NCBI GenBank assembly: GCA_037178675.1
Contig: JAYMGJ010000049.1
Span: forward strand, 1-45,964
DNA: 45,964 nt
DNA from: Scleroderma bovista
Taxonomy: Eukaryota; Basidiomycota; Agaricomycetes; Boletales; Sclerodermataceae
Reading direction: 5' to 3'
Both the position numbers and the translations under genes were made by a program. The notes below the pieces were generated by a model, which saw only the letters and a program-made list of their open reading frames with translations, did not search any database and was not told the DNA's origin. Shown here piece after piece: positions 1 through 13,254 of this stretch; position 1 is the stretch's first letter; every line of letters starts with the position of its first letter.

Positions 1-6
1 CTACTT

Positions 7-592
7 TCAGCGTTTCTTGACCTTCTGTAGTGCGCTTGCAGACTTTGGCATGTCTTTGTGCTTTGTTGACGCATTCACATGGCTTGCGAAGCCCTTCGCA
101 TCATCATCGTGCCTAGGTGACTCATTGGTGAGTATTTTTGCTTTGCCAGATATACTTGACACGTCTAGGTTTTGTGCTCAGCGTGTTCGTGAGGGTTCCA
201 GTGCCGTCAACTCTCCCACGTACGCCTGTCCATTGGGGTAATCTGGCTCGATCAATGTCCCATCGTACTCTGTCAGACATCTCGCGATGTCTGTGCACCA
301 GACCAACACTAATTGTCAATGTGTACACTTGGGCCTTCGGCTCGATCAATGCGCTAACAAGCCCTTCTAGCTTGTTCGCAAGGCCCGTATTGGCTCGCTT
401 CACCAGCCTTCTCGCTGTCTTGCCAGGCAGCATCTTCAATGTGGCCACACATGCATGCCAAACATGTTCGAAGCGTTGATGTGCCACCTTCGTGAGTCCC
501 TTGCATTGCCGCTCCTGCTCCCCTTCGATAAGCTCGCTGTGTGCTTCAGGTATGTCGTCATTCGTGATCCATGACAATGACAACGACCTCAT
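7..592 (-). pseudogene. Unrecognised ORF remnant in two frames
   Basis: A 156-codon minus-strand reading frame covers 592 to 122. A second frame continues from about position 190 down to a stop at 7-9 and encodes a Lys/Ser-rich tail ending in QKVKKR. The frame change between them may be a frameshift or an unrecognised intron. I see no signal peptide, membrane segment or family motif. The first part is rich in Arg, Lys and Leu (for example LPGKTARRLVKRAN), compatible with a nucleic-acid-binding or transposon-derived protein, but this is only a guess. The upstream end may lie in an exon I cannot see. It sits about 200 bp beyond the 3' end of carboxypeptidase copy A, on the same strand. It could also be chance ORFs. 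Confidence 0.3.
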
Positions 593-794
593 GTGGATGT
601 GCGATGCCGCTGCTGCTGCCCACTACCATAGCAAAAGACTCCGGTGACAACAATTGGACAGCGATGTCCACCATCGCGTGCGTTTAGTATACAATCGTAT
701 GTAACCGACTGCAAACCGCAGTCGTTCATACGGTACAAGACCATCGAGAGGGAGTATGATGAACGGGATATCCATGTATAACTAAAAGATCATC

Positions 795-3584
795 TTAGAC
801 TATTAAAAGTAATGCCAAGAGAAAGGAGAAAATAAGGACGGCGAACGGACTTCCTAACGAAGGTTGGGAACTCGCCGTTGCAACGTAGGAATTCCAGGCT
901 GCAACCGTGGCGCTTGGAAAGAAGTACGTAGATGCGGTCGTAGCTGATCCATAGTATATGCCCGCCTGGCCAGTCAAGACCTCACCTCCGAGGGAAGGGT
1001 CTTCACCCCCAATCACAGTGACCCCACCGGATTCTGCATTCACCACCAAACCAGTTTGGTTGTTCCCAAATACAAATTCTCTGACAAACGCGAAGGTCTG
1101 GCGGAACATGAGCACTCGTGAAGAGTGAGGACAGGCAGTAAATACGGACCGAGACGGGGTTGGTATAACCAGCCAGATGGCCCGCGTGGTCAATCAAGAC
1201 GTAAGTCCAGCCCCGTTCTTGATGGACTATCCCAGCAAATTCACCAGCATCATTATACCATGGCGTTTGGGGCTTGCGAGTGAAGCCTTGGATGCCCCCA
1301 AATGTCGTATTCTAGACAATGGTCAACGCAACGGACGCAGCCTTTATATTGACAAATTGCACCTGAATGACCACTACAATGACCGGGTTCAGGGGAAAAA
1401 CACAACAATGGTGAATAAATACTTACCTTGAGAACCTAAGTGAGGAAGTAGGGAATCATCGTTACCAGAATAGATAATAATGCTAAGCCCCCGTTCCGTG
1501 GCATTCGTCGCAAGGTCGGTCAAGAAGGCCATTGGTCTGTTGGTAATCAATTCATCGATCATCCGCCTAGAGTTTAGTACTCACTCAACGCTAGGGTCTC
1601 CACCAGCGTAGTCTGTGAGATAATGCAATGATCAGAATCTTATAACCGGGAGTGTGGGGAAACTTGCTTCCAAACGGATAATCGATGCTCATCGACCACA
1701 TTTTGTTTGGAGCATGGATAGCAGTACGAGTTCGTGGATCTATGCAAAAAATAAGTTGCTGGCCAGCTGAGGAGAATACTGGCCAACACCTACCATTAAG
1801 AAATATGGAGGCATCCATAGGCGCTTCGGGGTTCAAGGCATCGGGTATATTATAGAACTAAAAGTAGCTTAAAAGCATGCTTCTGGCAAAGCCAAATTAG
1901 AAGAGACGCACATCAAACATACCGCCGTCGCTCTTGCTCAGCGCTATTCCTGTAGCATTAGCATGGGCTGTAAATATAGTAGCAAAACAACAATACACCA
2001 GGGGAACGTAAAATTAACCGCGTAATCCACCATCTCGTCGTATATATCACACCCATACCATGGGTCGATCGTGCCGTGGCCGCGTCCCGCAAGGTTTCTC
2101 TTCCAAGCATCTTGGGCCTGGAATCTCTCACGTTTTGAGAGGCGAATGTCGCGACGGGCAAGCTGCGCAGCGAAACGGTTCTGAACATCAAGCATCAAGC
2201 TTTTCTTCGTGAGGTGGTATTTGTATCTGCCTGACGATGCCATAGAAATTGGGTTTGCACCACCGGTGTACGTGAGGGTTGGGAAATGACCATTTTGGGG
2301 GTACTCGAGGGTTAGATCATATCCGCAAAGCGCAGTTCTAACGAGAAATTCAGGCCAATCCTGAGGTTTAGAATGCAAGTAAGGGCGTACTGCTCTTTAA
2401 AGAAGTCGAAGACACCAGTGTCATAACCGATGATCTGAGGATACGTTTCCAGGACGCTAACCTTCCCTGAAGTTAGTAATAAAGATGCGGAAACACGATC
2501 GTTACTCACTACTGGAAGGAGAATAGCTGTTTCCTGAGACCCGATGGTTCCATCACCTATGGCTATCTTTGCCAGTTTCACAGGAGGATTCACCATTTCG
2601 AAATAAGCCTTGGTGATGTAAGACTGCGAAATGCGTCACAACTAGCGCAGAAGGATAACGAGGACCACCGACGATATACGTCCCCGCATAACTCTCCCCC
2701 GTGAGGTACAAGGGTCGCTTTGCAAGCTGGGGAAATACTTTGACAAAGTTTTCCAGGAAGCCCATCTTGACAGCATCAAAAAAGGCAAGCCGGAGCACAA
2801 AATGCCACCTACAAAGTCACTGGCCATCTGGTCTTCGTCGAAGACTTCGTATACAGCAACAATGAAGCAGTGTGATATGCAAAAAGTGACCATACTCACC
2901 GTAACCCTGCGAATCGCAGGTACTGAAACCTGTACCACTATTTCAACATCATATAAGCTATACGAGTACTAAATGACAAGATGGTGAACATACACTGGTT
3001 GGTCGATCCATACATAGTCAGCGACCTTCGTCCAGGAATACTGGTTCTCAGAGGCTGAATAATCATTTTGGATATATATAGGTCCATTCTGAGGAAAGGG
3101 ATCAGGACAGTTTAGGATAAGGCAACCCAAGATGGACCTCGAATAGCAGGCCAATGAGGCTCGAGGATCCAGGACTGGGAAATGATCAGTATGATGTGAT
3201 TGCGCAGAATGCTAGACATGCCCTCCATTCAACCAAATTCCCCACGGCTCCTCGCTTTCGTCCGTGAAGGAGCCTTGAGAGCTTTCGAAGGCCCAAAAGA
3301 AGAGCGTATTATTAGGATGACCTTGTCTCTGTACGGGAATATTGCCAGCCCAGTTGCGGGCGAGAGGCCATGTTACATTTGGAAGGGGATCAGTTACTCT
3401 AAAGTCTGCCTTGCAGCGTTAGTATGTACTAGTAAGCAGTGGGCGAATAATGATACCCACAGTTCTGCCATTCTGGTCCATAATCGCTGGTGGGAATTCC
3501 GGGGTAAATCTGAGGCCAGCTCCCGGATTGAGCATTTACAACTAAGGCGAAAAGAAATGGGATGAAGCAGGCCGCGCACAACAT
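795..3584 (-). CDS. Serine carboxypeptidase (peptidase family S10), copy A
   Basis: Secreted or membrane-bound exopeptidase that removes C-terminal residues. The start at 3584 gives an N-terminal signal peptide (MLCAACFIPFLFALVV). About 18 short exons are inferred. Visible S10 features are the oxyanion-hole motif GGPGSSS, the nucleophile motif GESYAG near 2700, the Asp region YSGNDDSLLPH and the His region VLIDHAGHLAG near 1180. The reading stays open across all exons I could splice, so the gene looks intact. The protein ends in a short Ser-rich spacer and a hydrophobic C-terminal tail (VLIFSFLLALLLIV), suggesting GPI anchoring or a terminal membrane segment. Two introns use GC donors, and an 11-nt microexon lies at 1363-1373. 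It is an inverted paralogue of the gene at 23512-26286. The third codon before its ATG corresponds to the ATG of copy B changed to CTG, so start usage has shifted. Confidence 0.86.
1363..1373 (-). other. 11-nt microexon of carboxypeptidase copy A
   Basis: On the minus strand the 11 bases TGGTCATTCAG are flanked by a TAG acceptor and a GTGCAA donor. Joining them restores the sequence SQ-VVIQ-NTTFGG in the expected family position. The same microexon is at 25741-25751 in copy B. Confidence 0.75.
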
Positions 3585-3640
3585 GTAGGTCAGGGTGACA
3601 GGGAGAGCAGGCCAAGGAGTGTGCCTCAGCTCTCTTGGTA

Positions 3641-3647
3641 TTTTATA
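3641..3647 (-). promoter_or_regulatory. TATA box of carboxypeptidase copy A
   Basis: TATAAAA on the minus strand, about 57 bp upstream of the ATG at 3584. The preceding GGCCCACAGG is also conserved upstream of copy B, which supports a shared core promoter. Confidence 0.6.
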
Positions 3648-3815
3648 ATGCCCCTGTGGGCCAGTGCACGCACGCATCGCATCGGCTCAAGCGCTCATAG
3701 GGTTAGTACTTGGCCAGGGTGTAGACCCAAATAATGCAATGGATGGACACTTACAGGGCTGTGGCGTTGTCTAATCGAGTCGTCAGATCGGCGTGGAAAA
3801 CGGTGGTGTACGTAT

Positions 3816-4196
3816 CTCTCACACGCACTTTGACATGATGCCTGTGGACTATGTATGAGAAGAGTTGACGAGCCTCACAAGGAATACAGGTTGCCAGCCT
3901 TGCATTTGATCAAGCCATCGACTCGATCAGCGAAGCCAGAGGATCGATTGGTCTACGACCGACTTGACCGTCGTCTATCCTCCGGCCGTTTATAGTGCAT
4001 AGCATGCGTCATTTTCAATGCACTATAAACGGCCGGAAAATCTCCGGTGTAATGGCTTCGACTTCTTTCGATTGTTCAGTCGAAGACGTTGCAAAAGCGG
4101 CCAAATTTGCTTTCGAGAGCTCCCAGCTCTTTTCCCCCGATGTGCGTTCTCTGGCATTGGAATTTGGAAACGACTCGAGGTCAACAAGGCTCCCAT
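3816..4196 (+). pseudogene. 5' fragment of gamma-glutamyl phosphate reductase gene (PRO2 copy)
   Basis: This stretch matches the leader and first roughly 43 codons of the complete PRO2-type gene at 18763-20314. The leader match starts at the shared CTCTCACACG(C/T)ACTTTG and includes the GGATCGATTG block. The coding match begins at ATG 4052 (MASTSFDCSVEDVAKAAKFA against MASTSSDYSVEDVAKAAKFA in the full gene). A 4-nt length difference near 4160 shifts the frame, and similarity stops abruptly after GGCTCCCAT at about 4196. No catalytic part is present, so it cannot make a working enzyme. A hairpin has inserted between leader and ATG. It lies head to head with carboxypeptidase copy A. If the old promoter still works, it could yield a short peptide or a non-coding RNA sharing sequence with PRO2 mRNA. 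Confidence 0.85.
3981..4037. repeat. Perfect 20-bp-arm hairpin (foldback insertion)
   Basis: Arms 3981-4000 and 4018-4037 are exact inverted repeats (arm core CCGGCCGTTTATAGTGCAT) around a 17-nt loop. The full PRO2 gene has a continuous leader at this point (TCTATCCTTCTCCCAAAG before the ATG), so the hairpin is an insertion in the fragment. CTCCGG occurs on both sides, which may be a target duplication or coincidence. It resembles a miniature foldback element or a transposon-end scar. Confidence 0.8.
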
Positions 4197-4339
4197 GTCA
4201 TTTGGTTCGTAAAAGCAGTCGGCACAAACGAGAAAATTGGCTAGTGTCCGTGTCTAGGTCTGTCTAGGTATACATTCAGCTATAACTCAAAGTGCATCTC
4301 AAATCGGCCTCATTTTCGATAAAGCTCGGCTCGAACAAT

Positions 4340-4855
4340 TCAGATGCTTGTGGAGTTTTCAATCTGGTAATCAATTAGCAAGGTAACAAACTCACTACAA
4401 AATTCTTACCACATCCAGCAGGCTCTCGCACCTTGCAACACACTCAAGCGTGACTTTCTGGTTCGCTGAAATCTCCTGCAACATCTGGATGACTTCTGCA
4501 TCTATAACGGCCGAACAATGTGTGTTCCGAAGTGCTCGCAGGGCTGTTTGTGACTGTAGATAGATTGGTCATTACACGAAGAGACCATATACTATGAATT
4601 GCCTTTCAACCTACAGTGCTCGAGTAATTAGTTGCTTTGCCGATGCATCACTGACGTTGTCTGATGTCAAGGAGATGGCGGGAGTGGGATTCCTAAACTC
4701 TAGGGGTTGACTCCGCTACTCATGTATGGAAGCGCCGACTGTCCCAACACAGCGCCCAGAGAGGTAGTGTTGCCGCCGAGGTGAACTGAGGCGCAGGCCA
4801 TAGGTAAGTAGGTAGTAGTTGAGATCAAGAGTAATGGTGGATTTGGGCCTGTCAT
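4340..4855 (-). CDS. Small unrecognised protein
   Basis: A minus-strand gene with at least two or three small introns. Splicing at CTGTAG-type donors and TACAG or CCAG acceptors joins KQLITRAL to SQTALRALRNTHC, then MLQEISANQKVTLECVARCE, and finally IENSTSI followed by a stop at 4340-4342. The C-terminal half looks alpha-helical and amphipathic, like a small coiled-coil subunit. I could not assign a family; BLOC-1/BORC-like subunits were considered without a convincing match. The start is uncertain: ATG 4855 is used here, but an in-frame ATG at 4900 overlaps the TRM82 start codon on the other strand (shared CATG). If real, it shares a divergent promoter with TRM82. Confidence 0.5.
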
Positions 4856-4898
4856 GAATTCCCGATAAGGCAACGAAGCGATGGATTCCTGTTCAGTC

Positions 4899-6831
4899 AT
4901 GTCTCGATATCTTCATACCAAGCTCTTTAGTGGCCCAGCTCACTCCGTCATCATAACTGGGACCCATATTCAAGTATTGGATACAAGGTTCGGTGGACAC
5001 GCACAACCTGGGATCTTGCTGCTCACAGAAGAAAAGGACCGGCGCCGTCCTCCACTCCACAGCAAACTTTCTTACTGATGACCGTGATGCGGTAGTCAAG
5101 TCTGGGCCCGTGTGCTGTGCAGCGATAAGCTACGGTAGAACGTATATCGCAACTTGTGGAGACGATAAGCACTTGAAAGTATGGGATCTAGCGTCCTTGG
5201 CGCTCCTGAGCTCGAGGCATGTTCTCGAGAGCCTTCGGGTTGTGATTATTGAACATAAGAGTCTGCATTAGGGAACTGCCTAAGAAGCCTACAGCAATAG
5301 AATTCACCAAAAATGACGACATTCTCGTTGCTGACAAGTTCGGGGATGTCTTCCGGTGAGTTCATGCATTCCACTAGCCCGCATATTTTGTGACCATAAA
5401 TGAATGTATTCAAGATACTCTCTACACCCCAAGCAAGGAGCTACATCCAAAGAGCCCAAGAATGATGCATTGACTTCCCATGAAAATCCATCTGGCGGTG
5501 ATCTTGTTTTGGGCCACGCTTCTCTCCTGACATGCTGTCTCCTCACGCCTGACGAGGATTTCATCATAACGTCTGACAGAGATGAACATATACGAGTGAG
5601 TTGGTATCCGGAAGGATATGTCATCGAAGCATATTGTCTTGGTCACGAAAAGTACGTTTTGCTATTCATAGTCACAGGAGGCGTTTTAACAACTTGCACA
5701 CCTTCCAAAAGATACGTCTCTGCCATTCACATACCGTCATTTGCGCGAGGAAGCTTGATCTCTGGTGGTGGAGACCCAGTCCTGAAAGTGTGGGACTGGA
5801 TGACGGGTCGTCTGCAGCGCGACATCCGTATTTTAGAAGCTATCGAGCCTTTTATAATGGTGAAAGCTTCAAAACGTCGACGTAAATCGCAGGAAGACGG
5901 TGATGATGGGGAGGTTAACAAAGGCAAAGGTCGACGGAAAAAGAAAGACAAAGCGAAACGGGATACACCAAGCAACGACACAGAGGAACCGTCCAAGGCG
6001 GCTGAAACTGAAACCGTTGTGGTTGTGCGCAGAATCAGTTCCTTCGTCTCCGACAAGGGGAATCACATAGTGTTTAGCATCGTCGGGTACGTGACACGTT
6101 ATTCTGTAGTGCATGGCTCTCATACGCGTTTATCAGAGCAACAGCATTGTTCGCATTTACTCTAGCGGATGATAACGGCCCATCGCCAATCTGTCATTTC
6201 GACTGCGGGTGTCCAGTCATTGACTTCACTGTGGCTGAAGACGGCTTGATCTGGATCTTGCTGGATGCTGATTACGTCTTCGCCGTGGAGAGCGGGGACA
6301 AGTTGGTTCGGGTCGTAAAGTGGTTGACTGATAAGGTTTGTACATGTTCCTCCTGATCAGAAGTTGATGCAATTTGATGTTTCCTTAGTTCGTTGACGCT
6401 GGAAATTCACCCCTCCTTGAGTCACTTAACACGGCATGTACAATTCCGGGTGTGTGCATCTGGCTCGGGATAGACTTGGAACGTACTGATATACACTCAC
6501 AGCAACCCCTGCAGACCCTAAGACTTTAGATCTATATGCGGATCTTACTTCGCTACCGAAACATATCGGCGAAGAACCCGGGAGTCAAGCGCGCAATCAA
6601 TCAGAACTTCCAGAAGGTCTCGATGGTGCTTCTGGGGAGGGAACATCTGTCGTTGACGAAAAGAGCCTGCCGAAACGGACAGCAGGACGTCTGAAGCACA
6701 AGCTTGCGTTACATCGATTACAACAAGAGCAGGTCAGCAGGGCGGATTCGGAAGCGCCTGATGTCAAGCGACTGAGAGCTGAAGCTGGGGAACAGGCTGA
6801 TGTCCCGGGCACACCCATGGACGAGACGTAA
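4899..6831 (+). CDS. TRM82: tRNA (guanine-N7) methyltransferase non-catalytic subunit, TRM82/WDR4-like
   Basis: WD40-repeat partner of the TRM8 methyltransferase, which makes m7G46 in tRNA; a nuclear role is expected. Visible WD-like blocks include CGDDKHLKVWDL, the family-typical PTAIEFTKNDDILVADKFGD, then TSDRDEHIRVSWYPEGYVIE with CLGHEKYVSAIH, and ISGGGDPVLKVWDW. A Lys/Arg-rich insertion (KRRRKSQEDGDD to KGRRKKKDKAK, about 5870-5960) is loop-like and may act as a nuclear targeting or RNA-binding patch. The C-terminal tail is charged (RTAGRLKHKLALHRLQQEQ) and ends at TAA 6829-6831. ATG 4899 is chosen; an in-frame ATG at 4881 adds six residues. Introns near 4972-5026, 5260-5275, 5355-5405 and 5650-5720 are needed to join frames, and the first donor is ambiguous. 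It is adjacent to a divergent small gene and unrelated in function to the GH47 gene downstream. Confidence 0.85.
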
Positions 6832-7114
6832 TTGGACCACCTTGAAAACAAACACATTACCAGTTAAGATGCCTCGAAAAGAGTCGCTGTTCAGTTTCAA
6901 TCACTTCGTTGAAGTAACGTTCTTATACCATTAACTTATCCCGCCAGTTCTGATCTGTAAGGGAATCGATACACGACAAAGCTAACGAGATGAGGTAGAT
7001 TCCATCGACACGTAATCATACAGTGCAATACTCAGCAGCAAGGAAAGCAGAAGGGGGTAGGGAATGAGCATAATTGTTGTCTAACCATCTTACATAAATC
7101 CTTGAGCAGTCGCG

Positions 7115-9391
<2,277 letters not shown>

Positions 9392-10628
9392 AAGACTAGA
9401 GTACCCCGCGTCGGTTAAGATCTAGCGAGGGAAACAGACTGAGATATGGGACCCGAGAAGCAAGCAATGCAGTAGTCACACGCAGAAGCCGGAACAAGGA
9501 TTAGGAAGCTGCTCAGCCTGCGGTATCAGCGCTCAGGTCAGCACCCGGTAGCCTTTCTATTGTTGGCGTGATAGTGGGAGGAAATAGTACAATATGGTCC
9601 CGGTTCTAGGAGGAAGAGAATGGACTGTTCAACCAGAACGCTTGCCATGAGGCGGCATTACCAAAATCATCCACTAACCCCTGTGGCCTGATCAACTACC
9701 ACTGCCAGTATTTACCAGCTACCCCACACCACTTCGAATATTATGGGAGGCCCAACTGCAGTGCCAAATACCATTGATCAAACCCAGCCAGTAACTAAGA
9801 GAACGCCAGTTTATTTGGATACAAACATTGTGATGGCTCTGGATATGTGTAACAGGAATGCACTCCCTTTGATAGTACGGCCAGTCCTGCCTCCTGAAAG
9901 GTGTCCAGGTAGCAGAGAGCGTAAACAATACACGCACAAGGTTCCTTGTGCTCACGTTTTGGAGGTGCTTGTGTGCAATACCATGCATTTATCACACCGC
10001 ACGAAGTTGATCTAGAGCACACTATGCAGGATGACTAAAGAAGGGGATTCCAAAAGTCATACGTAGTGCGATATAGATCGTGATAGAGGCGACGCTTCTG
10101 AAAATCATGGTGGACCCAATGGAAGGTAAATGACGCTTTGGGGAACCAAAATGCGGTCTCAATAATGAGCTTATCGTCTATTCGATTATCATGGCCGGCA
10201 CTTGTTTCGTCTTGTACAGTTCCGCCGAGGAATAGCACAAGTGACTGCCATCCAGGACACAAACTTACTGCATGAAATCATGAGCAAAGAAAATTTCCTA
10301 GTTTTGATACACTTTCCACGGGCACTCTGATGTAAATGAATTGCGCATGCTGCGAAGAAAAGGACGCCAGACGCAGGGTGTAAGTTGAATTGAATTAGAA
10401 AGGTTAGTCAATTTCCACTTACCAATTCAAACCTGGAGAGCACTCGCTGGTCATACCTGGGGTTAGTCCCTGGTCTCGTACAGAGAACGCTGAAGCCTCA
10501 TGGAAGGGCACAGCTACGTAATATCCATGCAATGTCAATGTCAATAATATATATATTAGCGACAGTGCAAGACAAATTAGTTAATTGTGTCTCCTCGCCA
10601 TAAAGCTAGTCAATAAAAGAGAAAGTAC
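9392..10628. other. Intergenic region without a recognisable gene
   Basis: About 1.2 kb between the two GH47 genes. It should hold the promoter of gene A and the 3' UTR of gene B. The frames here (longest 90 codons on plus at 9743 and 75 on minus at 10262) show no family motif or splice continuity. A short AT run lies near 10545-10557. No RNA gene or transposon end was seen. Confidence 0.6.
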
Positions 10629-12898
10629 TCAATATTTGATTCCATAAGTTGCCCTTTCCTCCCCAGTCCATTCAAACACAGGTAGTGGATGTGCCTCGGT
10701 GTTGAAAACCCACCTATCCAATGGGAGAATATCTTCATCCAAGAACAAGAGGTATAGATATTTGAGACTACACGCGCCATCAGCCGGGAAATCGGAATGA
10801 CCAATCAAGAGGGACTTACGTCTCAGCAAAAAAATAACTATTATCAATCCGTCAACAATTTAGCATAATGGGGAAGATGTTCACGCACCTTGGCATCGAA
10901 TCTAGCAGGATTGGGCGCCTTGTGTGTACGCGGTCCACACAAGCATATCCCGACTGCGTCTTGGCTTCCCTCTCCAAAGCTTGAAAAACGTGCCATCCGC
11001 GATGTCGCCACTTTTCATCTCCGGTGACACGCCACAAGATATAAAATGATTCGATGGCCTTTGGAAACGAGTGCAAGGTAGTCAATATCCAATCATCATG
11101 TAACATGATGTGCCATGTCGCCTACCTCAGGCCTCAAGTAATAAGCAATGTTTCTAACGCCATAGTCGCGCCTGATCGCGGCTCTATCTCGCTCTTTGGG
11201 ATCAGTAATTTTCGGGTCTTCCGACCAAGGGCGTATATCGCCGACGCCGGGTGGGGACCCAGGTCTACCGCGCCTGTTCCAATCCCGGAGTGCATCGATC
11301 CACCGTGTGACACCGAACTTTCCGCCAGCACGCATGGAGACCGCTTCAGGTCCCAAACCGGTTGGCTGATCTACATAGGTGATGTAGCATGTTTGAGAGA
11401 TGGCCTTCGCGGCCCATAAATGCACGTCTGCCAGACTGAACTCGGCAAGAGCTTCGTAAGCGCCACGGTCTTTGGCCTGGAGATCTTTAATCAGCTCTGC
11501 CATGTCAATCCCTGCTGACTGTAGGTCATCCAGGGGAAGCATCTTAACGCCCAAGGCTAACAGGCCCGGGAAGAAACAGGCAAGGTGTTCGAAATTGTGG
11601 GTGATCCTGGTATCGTCGGATCCGTAGGTGGAAATATCGGTCACGTAGACAAGTTTTCGTTGAGGTGAAACAAACATAAGATTATTGATCACGAAGGTAG
11701 TAGCCTTGATATCTATACCAGACGGTTAGCGGGAACAAGCTCATGTCTCGCGACTTACACATCTCAAGATTCGCTTTGTCAGTGAGTGCTGTGAGTAAGT
11801 ATTGCTTGAGGGTATATTCGTGTGCGCTGTCAGATGCCCCACCAACAGATAGGCGGACTGAACGGCTATTCTAGTCGCTGCATGGAAGCGTGTGACACTA
11901 CGCACGGTCAATCGGTTTTCCAGTTGACAAGTCCCATCTGCTAGGGAACATCCCTCCAGATAAGGTGACGTTTGCGTTGTAGAGTAGATTAGTTACTGTA
12001 CTGACCTGAAACCATCTCGTCAACTATGTACGACATTTTCCGAGGTAAGAGTACTCACACGATCGATATGTTCCTTCTTGCCAGTGATCTTTCCGAGGTA
12101 AGTATATTCCAACTGAAATGACGCTACTTCGGCAAGTGAACCAATTAGAGAGCCCAACCCGACGCCACTTGGCACGCCGTAAGTCACGACGGAAGAAAAG
12201 ACGGATGGATGTTGGACATACTCATAGGTGTTGACGGCGAACGCAGGAAAGCCACTTTTAGTGTCGAACGCAGGTGAAAGTCTAGTTCCGAGTTCATCTG
12301 CCTTGGTGCGGAGGCGGGTGTCGTTCGTGAGAGCGTATGCGGAGAGCAGTCCACCCAAGTGCCGGATCACGGTCTCAAAGAAGGACACGCGTGTGTTCTG
12401 GAACAGGGTAGGCACATGAGGCAACTCAAAGGCTGTGGGCGTAAACACACCGAGGGTAATGAGAAGTTGGTGTTCATGATTACAGGGAGTGTTCGTTCAT
12501 ATTCCTCTGTGAGGCCCATGAGAAGCATGGTGTCCAGGGCGTCGACAGCAGAGACCCCCCAGCCGTTGAAGCTGACGGATCATATGTCGGACAGCACCAC
12601 GTCGGAGAGATAGAACGCACCTGTCACTTTGTGAGTTTGAGATTGGCCGGAGCTCGTCATGTGGAGAGGCGTATTGCTCGTAGCCATGATATGCGTGCAA
12701 GAAAGCTTCCTTCACTTGAGCCGCGCGCCTTGCCCATGTTTGCGGCGTCTCTGAGGGCCAGAATATTAACTCGCCTTCTGTCACAAACCCGGGAACGCCG
12801 CCGTAGAGCTGGGTATAGTATATTGTGCACAAAGCCAAGGAGAACGTGCCGGCAAAGGCAAGGTGCCGAATGGAGACGCCCCGTCGGTGAAATGCCAT
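10629..12898 (-). CDS. Class I alpha-1,2-mannosidase (GH47), gene B
   Basis: Paralogue of the gene at 7115-9391 with the same role in N-glycan mannose trimming. The start at 12898 gives [20 protein letters not shown], a short basic tail leading into one membrane anchor, so it is probably a type II Golgi/ER protein. GH47 landmarks are [84 protein letters not shown] joined by an intron to [15 protein letters not shown], and [14 protein letters not shown] near the end. The stop is at 10629. The lumenal domain is clearly diverged from gene A, so the duplication is not recent. It is divergent from the clathrin adaptor gene, 356 bp away. Confidence 0.9.
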
Positions 12899-13254
12899 GT
12901 AAAACGAAGCTGTTGAGTCAAATGGGTGGTGGGGGACAACAAGGTGTGTGTCTCCACCAGTGGGATTAGGATTTGTTCCACTTCCAGCGTGGGATCAAGG
13001 AAAGGCGTGACCGCAATTCGACAGGGGCTAATTCCAAATCAGGACGTCACACCCTCGCCTCCTCGTTCTGTGTCGTCGTCGCCGTCCCAGCGTCGACTGA
13101 ACCCGGTGTTCGAGGGTTGCAATAGCAATAAGCCGTTGAGACAAACTTGTGGTCTTGTCAGTCAGTCGTTCTGAGATTGCAGACAGGTGCAGCTGAGTTT
13201 GAAACAGGAAACCCCGGGATCCGACATTTCCAAGTGCCCTCGTCGACGAAACTT
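12899..13254. promoter_or_regulatory. Divergent promoter region, GH47 gene B / clathrin adaptor
   Basis: 356 bp between opposed start codons at 12898 and 13255, so it must carry both promoters. A pyrimidine-rich stretch (CCTCGCCTCCTCGTTCTGTG, about 13049) lies on the adaptor side. No clear TATA box was seen for either gene. Confidence 0.5.

Noticed and set aside
138..479. 113-codon plus-strand ORF
   Set aside because: Shadow of the longer minus-strand frame with no independent support.
3200..3565. 121-codon plus-strand ORF within carboxypeptidase copy A
   Set aside because: Antisense to exons encoding the conserved GGPGSSS side; the equivalent ORF in copy B differs only because the exon is conserved.
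9743..10015. 90-codon plus-strand ORF between the mannosidases
   Set aside because: No domain, splice context or counterpart elsewhere in the window; likely chance.
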